From assembly GCA_013054445.1 (NCBI GenBank), contig JAAMPI010000768.1, forward strand, positions 1-26,372: a stretch of 26,372 bases of DNA. The letters are read 5' to 3'. The notes under the pieces are model-generated. The model had not been told where the DNA came from and did not search any database. It saw only the letters and a list, made by a program, of their open reading frames with translations. The DNA is from Cudoniella acicularis (Eukaryota; Ascomycota; Leotiomycetes; Helotiales; Helotiaceae). A program made the position numbers and the translations under genes. Positions 1 to 10,851 of this stretch are shown one piece after another (position 1 is the stretch's first letter; every line of letters begins with the position of its first letter).

Positions 1-2031
1 ACGACGCTGGAAGCAGATAGGGGGTGCCGGAGGAGATCCTGGTGACGAGATGACGAGGCGAGGTTGCAGCAGGACGGTGTTTGGCACGGAGCTTCACCAG
101 CTTCTGCGCAACGGTCGTACGGGGGGGGGCCTAGAGGATCAATTGGCTCTTTTCACTCGGTCTCGATGCGGCCTCGTTCAAGATCGGAAGGCCGTCTCGC
201 GATGCTCATGCTCATGCTCATGCTCGAGTTCATGCTTGCTAGACCTTCCTAAGCTGGGCTGGTGGAGCCTGGAGCGTGATGCAGAGAGCCACGGTGAGGA
301 TAATAGGAGTTGTGCAAGACTGTAAATGTGAGTACCTGTTCACTTTATTTCAGATATCGAATGTTGCGGTCCCATGTGCTCATCGGGCCATGGCTGATTC
401 ATCCAACGCCCTGGCTGCCGTTGCATCCCACACTGCCGTCCAAGCTCTTGGGGGAGGTCTGGCAGCCGATTGGGTCTTGCTCTGGACCCTGCTGGCGGGA
501 GCGGAAGGCAGCCAAGACAGGCTCGAGAGCGCATTTGAAAAAAAAAAAAAGGGGCTTGATGAGAAAGGCTCGTCACTCGTGGCTTTCACGCAGCCCAGCA
601 CGCGCACTGCAAGCACACTCTGCTGCTGCTGGCTTGCCCATTTTCGAGGCGCCGGAAGCAACGGTCGCACAGGAAGACAATATCCACATCTCCCCAACAC
701 TTCCGCCAGCGGCTTCCAGTTTATTATTAATTGCGGGTACCGCGCGGAGCTGGTACTGGGATCTTGGGGAGAACGGGGATGTCTGTAAGCCAGAAACAGT
801 GAAGCACTAAAACGTAGTAGTAGTAGTAGTAGTAGCAGCCCCATCAGCGCTGTACACGGAGCGCTCTGTGCCCAGGTACAAACTACACTACAGCACAAGC
901 CATACATGCAGGTGTAAAGGGAGTGAACAGCAAACTTGGAACAGTTCGACCTAGAGAACCATCGGCGGGCCTTTAGTGGGAACGCCTACTAGGAACGACC
1001 GAACGGATCAGTTCTTTTCAGGGTCAGGGACTCAACTCGGGAGCCTGGGGTTCGCTGGTAAACGCTGTCTAAACGCCGTTAAGGCCTTGTAATAATGTAA
1101 TAAAGAGCACCAGAGACCCATATTGCCTTCTCGTACCGTATTCCGTATAGACTCAGGAGTCAAAATCGCCAGACGAACAAGAGTCAGTCTTCATCACCGC
1201 GCATATCGGCCAGCGCCGGCACGCAGGATAAATGAATCAGGCACACTTGGCAGGTTGGTCTCTGCTCAGAGCCCTAAGCCCTCACTCTGCACGCCTTACG
1301 CGCAGAATGTAGGTACCGGTACGGTATGTCCGTGTCTGACGATATATTGCTCGCCGGCGCTGTCTCTCGGACGCCCCTGGAAAACGTGGTTGAAGATACG
1401 GATAAATCCAGGTTAAGGTTAATGGCGTGGAACAACACCACTCGATGTTATTGTAATAAATTTATACCATTTATATACTATTGGCCCAGCTAGCATACAT
1501 ATTACTTCGTAACGCAGAGTTTTGCGCAGCCACCGCAATGCACCGCACACGTTGAGAAATCGTCCCTCAACCCCTATGCGCATGCATTGTTGATTGTTGC
1601 TTTGCAATTACAGGTGTGCGAGTAGGTAAGGGCACGTAAAAATAAAGCCTGTCCTCAAGCCTCAAGCCCCAAGGACCTGGCGACGTTGTTGGCGAGAGTC
1701 GGTGTTGCAGGCAAGTGAATTTTGACGCTAATTGGACCCCCCGGTACAGCAATTTCTCTCACAAGTCACTGCTCCACCACTTCCTCTCCTTTTCTTTCAC
1801 GACGTCCACCACAAGGAGGGTTAGGAATTACCTCTACTCTCGGCTTCTGGTGTTGTGCTCTTGCTCACTCCCTCCGTCGCTCTCTTCCCTCTTCCTTCTT
1901 CCCGCTCACTGCTTGCATCAACATCTCCATCTCCACCCGCCGGTCCTGGAGCTCCCGAAGTTGACAACCTCACCTTACAACACCGCCCCTCAGAACACTC
2001 CGCGGCACAACAACATCTACAAGCACCCAGA
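1..2031. other. Non-coding region with low-complexity tracts and 5' leader
   Basis: I see no supported gene in this 2-kb stretch. Open frames here are short or driven by repeats. It holds a CTCATG-type hexamer run (about 200-225), a poly-A run of about 13 (538-551) and a GTA/AGT trinucleotide microsatellite (about 814-835). From about 1745 to 1965 the plus strand is strongly C/T-rich, which is typical of the promoter and 5' leader of fungal housekeeping genes, and it leads directly into the gene starting at 2032. Confidence 0.6.
814..836. repeat. (GTA)n / (AGT)n trinucleotide microsatellite
   Basis: About seven uninterrupted GTA units are visible after 'aaac'. On the minus strand they create a poly-Leu run inside a spurious open frame. 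Confidence 0.9.
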
Positions 2032-4275
2032 ATGTCGTCCAGTGCGCAGAGTCAGCAGGGAAACCTGGACCGATACGTTGTCATCCACGTTGCCACCACT
2101 TGTGACGAGCACGGTGTCTATGTCACGAAGGATTCGGCAGAGGTCATAGAGCTTGGATGGATTCTGCTCGATGCAAAGAGCTGCGAGGAGGTATTATATG
2201 CTCTGATGGCCCCTGCTCATGCCGCCGCGATCTCCTGCTAATTGCGCTCTCCAGCTTCACCGCGAAAGCGTTCTTGTCAAGCCCATCAACACCCCGATTA
2301 CACCACTTTGCAGTAAGTCCGAGTGGCCAGTAAACAACCATCTACAAAGACCTGGCGAGCCTCATACAAGGAGAGAAGAGAGTTATGAAGGAATATGTGC
2401 TAATGGATCTGTCTCGTTATAGCCAGCTTGACCACTCTTACCTGGGAGCATGTTCGCAATGCGGGCACCTTCCGCGACGCAATCAATCGCTTTGATGCTT
2501 TTGCCTCCGAACACCTCACTTCACAAAATCTCGACTTCTCCTTCGTCACTCTTGACTCTTGGGACCTCCGAGTTCAGCTTCCTCGGGAAGCCCGCGATAA
2601 AGCCGTTGTCCTCCCGCCTTACCTGCAACATTCTCGAACATTCGATCTGAGAACCGAATACCAACGCTGGCAGCAACACCATCCCGAGTCCCTCCCATTT
2701 GGTCCATCAATGTTGTCAAATATCTGTGCTGCTCTTGAGGTTGAGCCGGTTCAAGCAAGTGCGCCAATCAAGCATAACCTCCCATTCCATTTACAGGCCC
2801 TCGCACCGGCTTCGCCTCGGAGAGCCATGGAAGAAGCTGTGACACTAGCAAGAGTCCTTCGTGGGTTGATTCGCAAGTCCCAACCTGCTCACGAGCATCC
2901 AGATGTTCTAACGAGGCCAATGGATGCCCGTGCTGACGTCCGAGCATTCTTATCTGAGCGTAGCAAGGTTCTTCATATGGCAGGCCTTCCCCATGACACT
3001 ACACAATCTGAGCTGGAGAGTTGGTTTACTCAATTCGGTGGTCGTCCAATTGCATTTTGGACACTCCGGACTCCAGACCAGCACAAGCCCACAGGCTCTG
3101 GATTTGCAGTTTTTTCATCCCATGAAGAGGTCAGCCAATTATCCCCCTCTCATCTTTCCTTATACTGTCGGACTTGCAACGCCCACCAATTGGTGCTTGA
3201 GGCATCATATGAATACGTTCTCATACTTTATGAAAAACTTATGCAATTACCCCTTAACGCGCTTATCAAATTCTTTTCCCAAAGAGGTCACGCTCTAACA
3301 CCCTTTCAGGCTGCGGAAAGTTTATGCATGAATGGACGTGCACTCAACGAAAAAGCAATCGAGGTTTCCCCTTCTTCTAGTCGGGTGCTTGACAGGGCTG
3401 CAGAAATTCTTACCCCATTCCCACCAAGCAAGAACCGACCCCGTCCAGGAGATTGGACTTGCCCTTCATGTGGTTTCTCCAACTTTCAACGCCGAACAGC
3501 TTGTTTCCGCTGCTCCTTCCCCGCTATGAGTGCTGGACCCAGTGGAGATGCAATGGGAGGTTACGGAGGAGGATACGGATACGGGCCCCCAGCAATGATG
3601 CCCCCACCTCAGCACATGGGTCACCACGGTGGAATGGGTGGTCATGGCGGTGGACGAATGGGAGGTAGTGGTGGAGTAGTACCTTTCCGCGCTGGTGACT
3701 GGAAGTGCGGATCAGAAGGATGCGGTTATCACAATTTTGCAAAGAATGTCAGTTGTCTTCGCTGCGGCGCAAGCCGTGCGGGTGCAGCTGTTGTGGCTGA
3801 TTCTGGTTATCCTTCTCCCATGGACCCTCCCTCGAACTACGGTATGGGTCCTGGATCAATGGCTGGCACTCCGGGTCCTGGTCCATTTGCTTCTGCCGCG
3901 GGTGGCTTTGGCTCCAGTGGTGGATATGGCGGTCAACACTTCGGGGGGCCACCAAGCACTTACGCCCTCCCGTCTGGCCTCGGTGCATCAACTGGTCCTT
4001 ATCCTTCGCTCAATACGCACTTCGCTGCTCAGGGCGGGGGTTCTCACTCGGCCGGTCCTTTCGATAGTCGTGCGGCGGAAGCAGCCTTCCAATCTGCCAG
4101 CAATGGACCCGTTTCTGCCGGCGGCGCATCGAACCAGTTCTATTCTAACCAAGGCGAAAGCGATCCGTTCGCATTCCTCTCAACTGGTATCGGAAACTTG
4201 TCCATGGGTAGCGGCGATGCTCGTCAGAATGGCGGTTCAGCACAGCTTAGCGCTCCAAGCAAGTCTCCTGCCTAG
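2032..4275 (+). CDS. nrp1: RNA-binding protein, exonuclease-like N-terminus + RRM + two RanBP2 zinc fingers (Nrp1/Arp-like)
   Basis: My model has four exons: 2032-2190, 2255-2312, 2423-3129 and 3310-4275, giving 629 aa. The frame closes exactly across introns of 64, 110 and 180 nt. Residues about 14-200 resemble an RNase T/DEDD-exonuclease fold. The usual first motif DxE is replaced: the segment reads VVIHVATTC with His19 and Ala21, so catalysis is unlikely. An RRM follows (KVLHMAGLP, then GFAVF), then two C4 RanBP2 fingers: GDWTCPSCGFSNF...CFRC and GDWKC...GCGYHNF...CLRC, both known as RNA-binding folds. The C-terminal third is Gly/Ser/Pro/Asn-rich and probably disordered. This order matches filamentous-fungal relatives of yeast Nrp1, a protein linked to stress granules. 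The start was chosen because the frame just upstream (from 1855) lies in the C/T-rich leader and is not protein-like. Function is family-level inference only. The third intron is oddly frame-preserving (see findings). Confidence 0.85.
3130..3309 (+). other. Frame-preserving intron (exitron-like) inside the RRM
   Basis: The 180-nt segment starts GTCAGC and ends CTTTCAG, with a CTAAC branch-like site about 13 nt before the acceptor. Its length is a multiple of three and it contains no in-frame stop, so the gene reads open through it. Removing it restores a normal RRM (GFAVFSSHEE joined to AAESLCMNGRAL), which is why I call it an intron and not coding sequence. Confidence 0.7.
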
Positions 4276-5700
4276 GCTTTATTTCGCGAATTGTTTACGC
4301 CATCTTTTCCCCTTTTAACTACGGACTATACATAGGTCTCGATTCTCTTCTACATGTGTGACTATATTTCAGGACGGCTTTGGGGTTGAAATGAAACATA
4401 GACATCATTGTTCAGAGCTTTCTGGACTATTGCGCAGCGTTTTACAAGGGCATTGGTTGGCATGCAGGCTGGTCTGGACGGCATAAAGAAAACGGATGGA
4501 AAAGTCAAAGCACAAATCGATTTTGTCTCACAGACCGTGGGGGAATCTGGCACACAAGGTTGTTATGATTTGAGGAGTTCTTTTATGCGGATGGGATGGA
4601 TAGGTTTATTGGTTGGGACATTCAGCGGGTGGGACATTCACAGAAGGGTAAGCAAGCAATGGGCAAGGCGGGCAGCAAGCAATATTTGATTCTGAACGTT
4701 GTTACGTGCGCTGAATTGACTGGCAAAACAAAATCGTTTGTTCTTGGTGCATAGCGACGGGAGCTGGGTTATTTTAAGGGGTCTGGGGTCTGGGGTCTCT
4801 TGGTCTCTGTCTACTCGAATCGTCTGGAACCTGGTTGTCTAACGCACAATATCCTGGGTACCCGAATGTACTGGAGAGCAATTTATCGAGTTCGTTATTC
4901 CGGACTAGTCGATACACTAATTGTCAACTTTCGTCAACTTTCGACTCGCTATTTTCGACCTGAGAAACAGTACTCGCCTTCTCTAGTTGATGAACCTCTG
5001 TTTCTTCGACTGTAAGAAATCGACTCTCTCGATAGACAACATTGGTTAGCTGGCTACGTTTCTGTGGTGGATTTGGGGTCGTTTTGGGACGGGACTGGCT
5101 GGATGCGTCGGTCTACTCTTGCCTTTCTTGTTTTGTATTTTGATGATGTTCACTGTTCACATTTTTTGCATCAGCCTTTGTTTTCCCCCATCAATCAATC
5201 AATTCCTTTCCTTGTCTCATACACTTGTGTTTCCCATTTTCCTTGTTTTTTTTCATTGGCTGGATGGATTGGAGGGAGGATGGATGTCGCTTTTGCGGAG
5301 TGGAGAGTTCTGGATTTTGTGTCAAAAAAAAAGTTGGATGGGCGGCCGGCTGGGGGGTGTTGGTAGATGGACGGTTGGTTGATTGGTTGCTAGGATGCTG
5401 CTTGGCTGATTGATGATGATTGATCTGTCGTGTCGCTGGTCTAGTCTGGTTGCTAGGTGTGTGGGGTTAGGTCGGTGGAGGAAAGCGTGAATTTGTGAAT
5501 CTGGCTTGCTCTTTTTTTCTTCTTGTTGAAGCTCATTTTTCTTTTCTCCTTCCGTGTAGCAAGTTTGAGTCATGGGGGGTGTGTGTAGGATCCTCTTCTC
5601 GTGAGGGAAGGGGACGGCCGGGCTGCTTGTGGTTGTGGTTGATGATGATGAGATGGATGATGCATGTGCCAGGGGGGGCAATTGTAGTAGATAGATGAGT
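4276..5700. other. Intergenic region, 3' UTR then T/G-rich low-complexity DNA
   Basis: No gene supported. The first part is the likely 3' UTR of the RNA-binding protein gene. Short direct repeats are visible: a GGGTCTG-type repeat at about 4780-4800 and a doubled TCAACTTTCG at about 4923-4943. From about 5100 to 5690 the plus strand is T- and G-rich with many short homopolymer and GAT/TGG-type runs. All open frames here are short and compositionally biased. Confidence 0.5.
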
Positions 5701-5776
5701 TGACTTTGTGGCTTTGCTTCACAAAAAAACCACAACTAATACAAACACTTTTCCTGCAATTCTCCAAGAGTATTCT

Positions 5777-5998
5777 TTGCAAGCTTGGCAGAAGGGCGCA
5801 GAAAATGGCGCCGAGAAGAGCAATGGCCAGTCAGGGGTGTATTCCAAGCGCTCAGAAGTGATCAAGAAGAGAGCTCTTACGGACCCTCAGATTTGGGGGA
5901 TTGTGGCATCTGTTACTTTCGTGGCGATGGCTGTATGGACTGTGTTTGTGTGTTGGAAGGGTGGTAGATTGAAGATACCTTTCTGCAATTCTGAGTGA
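5777..5998 (+). CDS. Possible terminal exon of a small single-pass membrane protein
   Basis: An open frame covers 5699-5998 and ends at a stop at 5996-5998. It contains a polar, Lys/Arg-containing stretch (RSEVIKKRALTDPQ) followed by about 22 hydrophobic residues (WGIVASVTFVAMAVWTVFV) and a short basic tail, which is the pattern of a tail-anchored or single-pass membrane protein. There is no ATG upstream of the hydrophobic segment in this frame and a TGA precedes it at 5696, so a real gene would need an upstream exon. I could not place one with confidence. The 5' boundary given is only one of several possible acceptors. I do not recognise the family, and it could be a chance frame. Confidence 0.3.
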   Translation: MQAWQKGAENGAEKSNGQSGVYSKRSEVIKKRALTDPQIWGIVASVTFVAMAVWTVFVCWKGGRLKIPFCNSE

Positions 5999-6315
5999 GA
6001 AAGCACGAGGGCTCAAGCTTGCGTTGGGAGCACGACACATTTTTTCTTCTATTTAGCTTCATGCTAACAGATTTTTGAATCGACCGATGGTTCCAAAATA
6101 TTCTATTTCCATGTGAAGAGTCTGTTTTCACAATAAGTACTTTATCTACATGTAATATGTCTGAACCAAAAGTTCTCAAGAGAAAGGTGTAAGTATAAAA
6201 CCAAAATTCCTGAACTGATCCTTCTCCACTCCTCAGTCCCCCAAACGGGCTCAACATCATTAAAAAATACCGTCTCTCACTCAAAATTCCTTCAATATTG
6301 TCCAGTGTACAACCC

Positions 6316-7029
6316 CTAAAGCGTGCCAACAGGCGCCCCCAACTGATGAAAGAGATTCATCAAATCCTGCGCCGACCAAACTTCTACCACCAATCCAGAA
6401 GATGGATCAAGAGTCAAAGTATCAGTGCCATTATAACTCAGTGATGCTCCAGGAGCCAGGGTTCTAAAAATAGATTCATAAATGTTAGTTTCCGGAAAAG
6501 AGGAAAGCAATGAGGGAATGTTCGGAAAGTACGAACGCTAGTGGAAAGCCCCCCTTGTAAACAGCATCTAATATCCAGCGAATGGCAATTACGTTATCCT
6601 CTCCAAATTTCCTCACAACTTTGAATTCGTACCTAAAATTTGTAAAAATCAGTCTCGTTTTTCTGCACAAGTGCTTTCGCTATACACGAAGGGATTGGTT
6701 ACAAAGAAAACTTACTGCGAAAAAGCAGCTCTTCCTCTTTGAACAAAGGCCAGAAACGCAGCACGACTATCCACATCCGACAGTACAGATCCATTGCCAA
6801 GCCCAGTAGGGAAACGATCTTGGTAAAGCATGGTAAAATCAGGCGAGAAGGTGCTGTTTATAATGTCGTAGTTCCCATCCCAAAGAGAAATATAATTGTC
6901 TGCGATGTGGTCGCGGACTTCTTTGGTGATGAAGTGTAGATTATTTGCTGGGTCAGCGCCGTCCTTCGGCGATCTAGCGGCTGTCAATGTAAGGGAGACA
7001 AGGAGAAGAAGGGAGCTGTGGAAATGCAT
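6316..7029 (-). CDS. Small secreted NTF2-like / SnoaL-like protein
   Basis: Three exons on the minus strand, 7029-6716, 6632-6537 and 6463-6316, give 185 aa with the frame closing. The N-terminus (MHFHSSLLLLVSLTLTAARS) is a clear secretory signal. The mature part has the look of the NTF2/SnoaL alpha-beta barrel superfamily: a helical start (EVRDHIADNYISLWDGNYD), a segment FSPDFTMLYQDRFPTG, then strand-rich stretches (YEFKVVRKFGEDNVIAIRWI) and a C-terminal helix (SAQDLMNLFHQLGAPVG). NST, NGS and NGT are potential N-glycosylation sites. The first donor is canonical (GTAAGT). The second must be GTTCGT, because the neighbouring GTACTT four bases further would break the frame. The superfamily includes enzymes and binding proteins, so no specific reaction can be assigned. 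No partner gene is adjacent. Confidence 0.75.
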
Positions 7030-8195
7030 TGTGATTAATTTTGCAGTTGATTATCGAGTGAATGGGCTGTATAAGACTTTTTGTTTGATATTCAACTATT
7101 TGCAACGACGATACATATATGTATATATATGCGAAAAATTCAGAGGTTGACTGCATACGTACACTCTACATCAACAGTTCATCTCATACGTAATCCAAGC
7201 CTCAACTTTCATTCTTACGGCCTTAACTTTATATCGATGCAACTCTAACAGCGCCGCAGCGGCCGGGCACACAGGGTGTTGGAGCTAGCCGAGTTACGGG
7301 CCACGCTCTACAATTGGCTGTTTTCAGGGTGGGTACAATTAAACACGCCGCTTCCCACAAGCTTCACGAATACACTTGAACATTGATTTCTTGCCGATGT
7401 TACATTACTGTACATATGATTCGGGGACATTGAATTTGTGGCCGTGGATTCGTGCGGCTCGTGGAGAACGTGGAAGGATTCAAGGATTTCTGTGTCGGAC
7501 ATGCTTTGCCCCTTTTCCGCGTCGCTTAAAAAGGGGCACAGGAACTCTACCTTGTTTCTTCAAATCATAGGTGCCGAGCGTAACCTAACACGAGGATTTT
7601 CACGTGAATAAATTAAGCTTATTACATTTAACTCGTCACTGATTAAGGCGTGCTCTGAATATTCACTTATGACAAAATGGGACGGTGACTCACGAGTAGA
7701 CTTTTGGTTGATTCAACAATGCAAATGCCATGCGTGACGCGTAACTCTATAACCTTGACCCTCAACCCGAGTAGGTGCATCCAATCTGCTGCTACAGACC
7801 TCGCAATTCACCATTCCTTTCCCAGCAAACCCTTTGATGTTCAACGCCGAGCAGGTGTGACCAAGCTGCTGCTACGGACCTCAGACCTCACCATTCCCTT
7901 CTCCGCAAATTCCTTCTCCGAAACTTTGTACCGGCAGCGCCAGCACACCCAAATATATTCCCTGAGTTCTTTTGGAACATCCATGCTCTAGTGGTAGTTT
8001 TAGCATTATTTATTTTCGCAACAGGGAATTGTCACGAATCAGAGGTTACGAATCACATACGGAAGTATTCACAACTAGAATGTGACTATACTACCGTGAA
8101 TATTTCAGTGTCAAATGCAGTAAAGAATAACAGACATTAATAACAAGAAAACTCCCTATGATTATTAAAGTCTAAAGAAAAGGTGGGTGATTCAC
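7030..8195. other. Intergenic region with an imperfect 80-bp duplication
   Basis: This is the upstream region of the secreted NTF2-like gene, followed by A/T-rich DNA with no supported gene. The one visible structure is the 80-bp imperfect tandem duplication listed separately. A 95-codon open frame over that duplication has no recognisable protein character. Confidence 0.5.
7761..7920. repeat. Imperfect tandem duplication, period 80 bp
   Basis: Bases 7771-7830 and 7851-7910 align with no gap at a period of exactly 80. Conserved blocks include CTGCTGCTAC-GACCTC, CACCATTCC and GCAAA. By eye roughly three quarters of positions agree over the central 60 bases, so it is an old or mutated duplication. 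Confidence 0.75.
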
Positions 8196-10535
8196 CTAAC
8201 ACTCAACCTCCGCTTCCCCCCCCAAAAATAAATCCTCCTGAAAATCCTGCATTTCATCCACCTCCTTGAAAATATCACTCGCCATTCGAACCAGTCCATT
8301 GTCCAAGTCTTTCTCATTCGACCCTTCTAGTACATGTGTGATTTTTAATTCCCTCTCAATGGCCTTGTGGATTTCATGGAGGAGATTGTCATATAAGCGT
8401 ACGAGGGTGATATAATCGAAACTTGTTTCTTCTAGGGCTTAAGGGAGGTAATAGTGGAGGTGTGTGAGGAGTTGGATGGGTGTGAGTTGTTTTTGCTCTT
8501 GTGCTCGAGACTTTGTTTGTGAAGAGGTGGAAGTGATTAATGCCTCGAGCTGGTAGAGAACCTGCTGCATTGATATTTCTCGGGCTAGATACTGTTTGTA
8601 AATCTGTGATCCCTTGTTACCCAAAATCTGTGGCTCCTGGTGTCTTAAAGGAGTCTTGCGCCCAGGCGCTCGTCGCCTCCTATTCCCGGCGAATTCTGTT
8701 GCTGATATTCTCGTCTGCAGGTATAGTCGATTGCAGCATTCTTTCGGCGTTACTGGAAGTTTGCCTGTCAAGAGAACACCTATGTTATACTTGATTGCTT
8801 GATAGAGTTGTGACCAGCGAGTGGTCAAAAGGCCACCTTAAACGCAAGCATTGTATAGATGTGCCATCTGGAATATAGATCGGTGGTGATTTTCTATGGC
8901 TAGACAGATGGTTTCGAGATCCAGCCTCCATTTAAAGGTTTCGAAGCCGCAGTAGATTGGGTTGTGAGCCCACAAGAACCTGTCCTCTCTTGAGGGCTCG
9001 ATGGCCTTCAAGTTTCGCATCGCTTCATGGCTCAATAGCATTTTTGAATAGAGGGTTTCTGTCGATGTAGATGGTATGTGTGTGAGTTCGTGAGTGGGTC
9101 CTCCAACGAACTCGAAAGTGATGTTCTGGAGCCACGGACGCTTTTTCTCGAATTCGTCGGACTTCAGGATTTAAATTTGTTGGAAAACTTCCTCCACCAA
9201 CTGTTCGCTTTTCCCAGTTGGTGGAAAAGGACTAGAAAGTCTCAAACGTGTGCCGTCAAACTTAGCATCAATTATCTTCTCAGAGCTGATGGCATCACTC
9301 TTCAAAGTCTTCCAGCCGCGAGAGATGTTGCTACCAAGGATATTATGGATATGCAGGAGGATTTGAAAGCCGAAAACAACCCACGTACTAATCTCGCCCT
9401 CCTGTTGCAATCTAGAGCGTCCCTGGCTGAGTAGATCAAAGACAGATTTTGCTTTCTCTTTCCCCATTCGGCCAAGCACCTGGGGGAACGGGATTCTTTG
9501 AATGGACTCTCGGTACTTTTGGAAGGTGACTGTTTTCGTGAAAGTTGATATCCGTCAATGATTAAGTAATGTGTCCTTGGCCATCATTTTGCGGTCTTGG
9601 ACCATGAGGAAAACCCCCAGATTTTGAATAAAAATATTCTCTGTCAATGGAACTTTTTGTGAATACTATTGCAGTCAGTCACTAATTTCAACCGGACCAT
9701 AAAGGCGACTTACAAAACTCAGGCGGAAAGACTCAAATTTCGCCAAGGTTCTTGCCACCGGCATATATAAAAATTTATCAAAAGGCGCTAATCTTGTGCT
9801 GATGTGTGAGACTCTCTCTCTGTGGCCATCTTCGGAATCATCAAAGCTATATAGCATTTCAGCAAATGCTTCAAAGGAAAGCTTGATATTCGTGTCCGAG
9901 TCCGTTGCCTTGCTCGGGAAGGCAAATTTTGTTACTTCGACTTCCTCTCGCATAACGATATCAAAGGCAGCGTCTGTAATTATGGCTGCTGTGACGAGAT
10001 CAAGGTCCCAATTCTTGTATTTCGTTCACTTATCCCGCAAGAAATCCTGAATGCGATGCAAATCCTCGAAAAAGCAGAAAACACGGAAGACCCGATCGAT
10101 AGAGTTGTCTGTCTCGAGCTCGTAAACTACCACAGCCTGCTCTTGGTCGGCTTTTTAGAGGTAATGATAGTCTCTTGGATCATGGATTCATCGATGATAT
10201 CCTCCATGTTTTCAATCTCTAGTTCGCTGAAACGGTTGTACAGGGCACTTGATTCTTTTGACTTAACCTCTTGTTCAACAGTGTCCTTCACAGGTTCATC
10301 CTTGCTGATTAGGTTGAGAATTCTTAGCGCTTCTTCCAAAATTCCAACGAAGTGCAAATGGGCTTCGGTTGAATGGCAGTTATCAACACCTCCATTCTTC
10401 TGAAACCGTGCCGCGTAACGCTTCCTTGCTTCAATAGCACGCTCAACAACATATACCATTGCATTTGGGATGCCGATTTTGGAGTTCTTGGCCACTGACG
10501 AAGGATTTCTCGCGTGCCAATCGCTTGTCGGATTA

Positions 10536-10763
10536 CCGTAGAAATAGATGAGAGTCGGTTTGCGCTATACTTAATATAGAGGATGATAGCTTTCGTTATC
10601 GACTCGTAGATATAGAGAAAAGCAGCACACTATCGAGCTATAAGTTACTTAATTATTCAGATACAGAGATATTGAGAAAGCCAATAGTCCTACTGATCTT
10701 TTATCTTATCTGTATTCTGAAGGCTTGAGTATCGTGCAAACTGACTCTCGTCAATCTATACGG
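10536..10763. mobile_element. 228-bp MITE-like element (Tc1/mariner-type, TA target duplication) in the DUF6604 pseudogene
   Basis: The ends form terminal inverted repeats of about 35 bp. Counting the flanking TA, the left end TACCGTAG...TTTGCGCTATAC matches the reverse complement of the right end TACCGTAT...TTTGCACGATAC at about 30 of 37 positions. The flanking dinucleotides at 10534-10535 and 10764-10765 are both TA, the target preference of Tc1/mariner elements. It has no coding capacity. Joining the flanks at a single TA gives an uninterrupted DUF6604 frame (GEVP joined to VIRQAIGTREILRQ), so both borders are supported independently by the host gene. Confidence 0.85.
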
Positions 10764-10851
10764 TACCGGTACTTCTCCAGCAGCCACTTTGGATGCTAAG
10801 GTTTGGGTTGCTTTTGAACCGTTTGTGTAATTCTTCTGCTCACGCTTCTTA

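Noticed and set aside
380..907. 175-codon minus-strand frame with a poly-Leu run
   Set aside because: The Leu run is the reverse reading of a trinucleotide microsatellite and the Phe run comes from poly-A. The rest has no family character.
9796..10403. Plus-strand frames of 84 and 115 codons
   Set aside because: They are shadows antisense to recognisable DUF6604 blocks on the minus strand.
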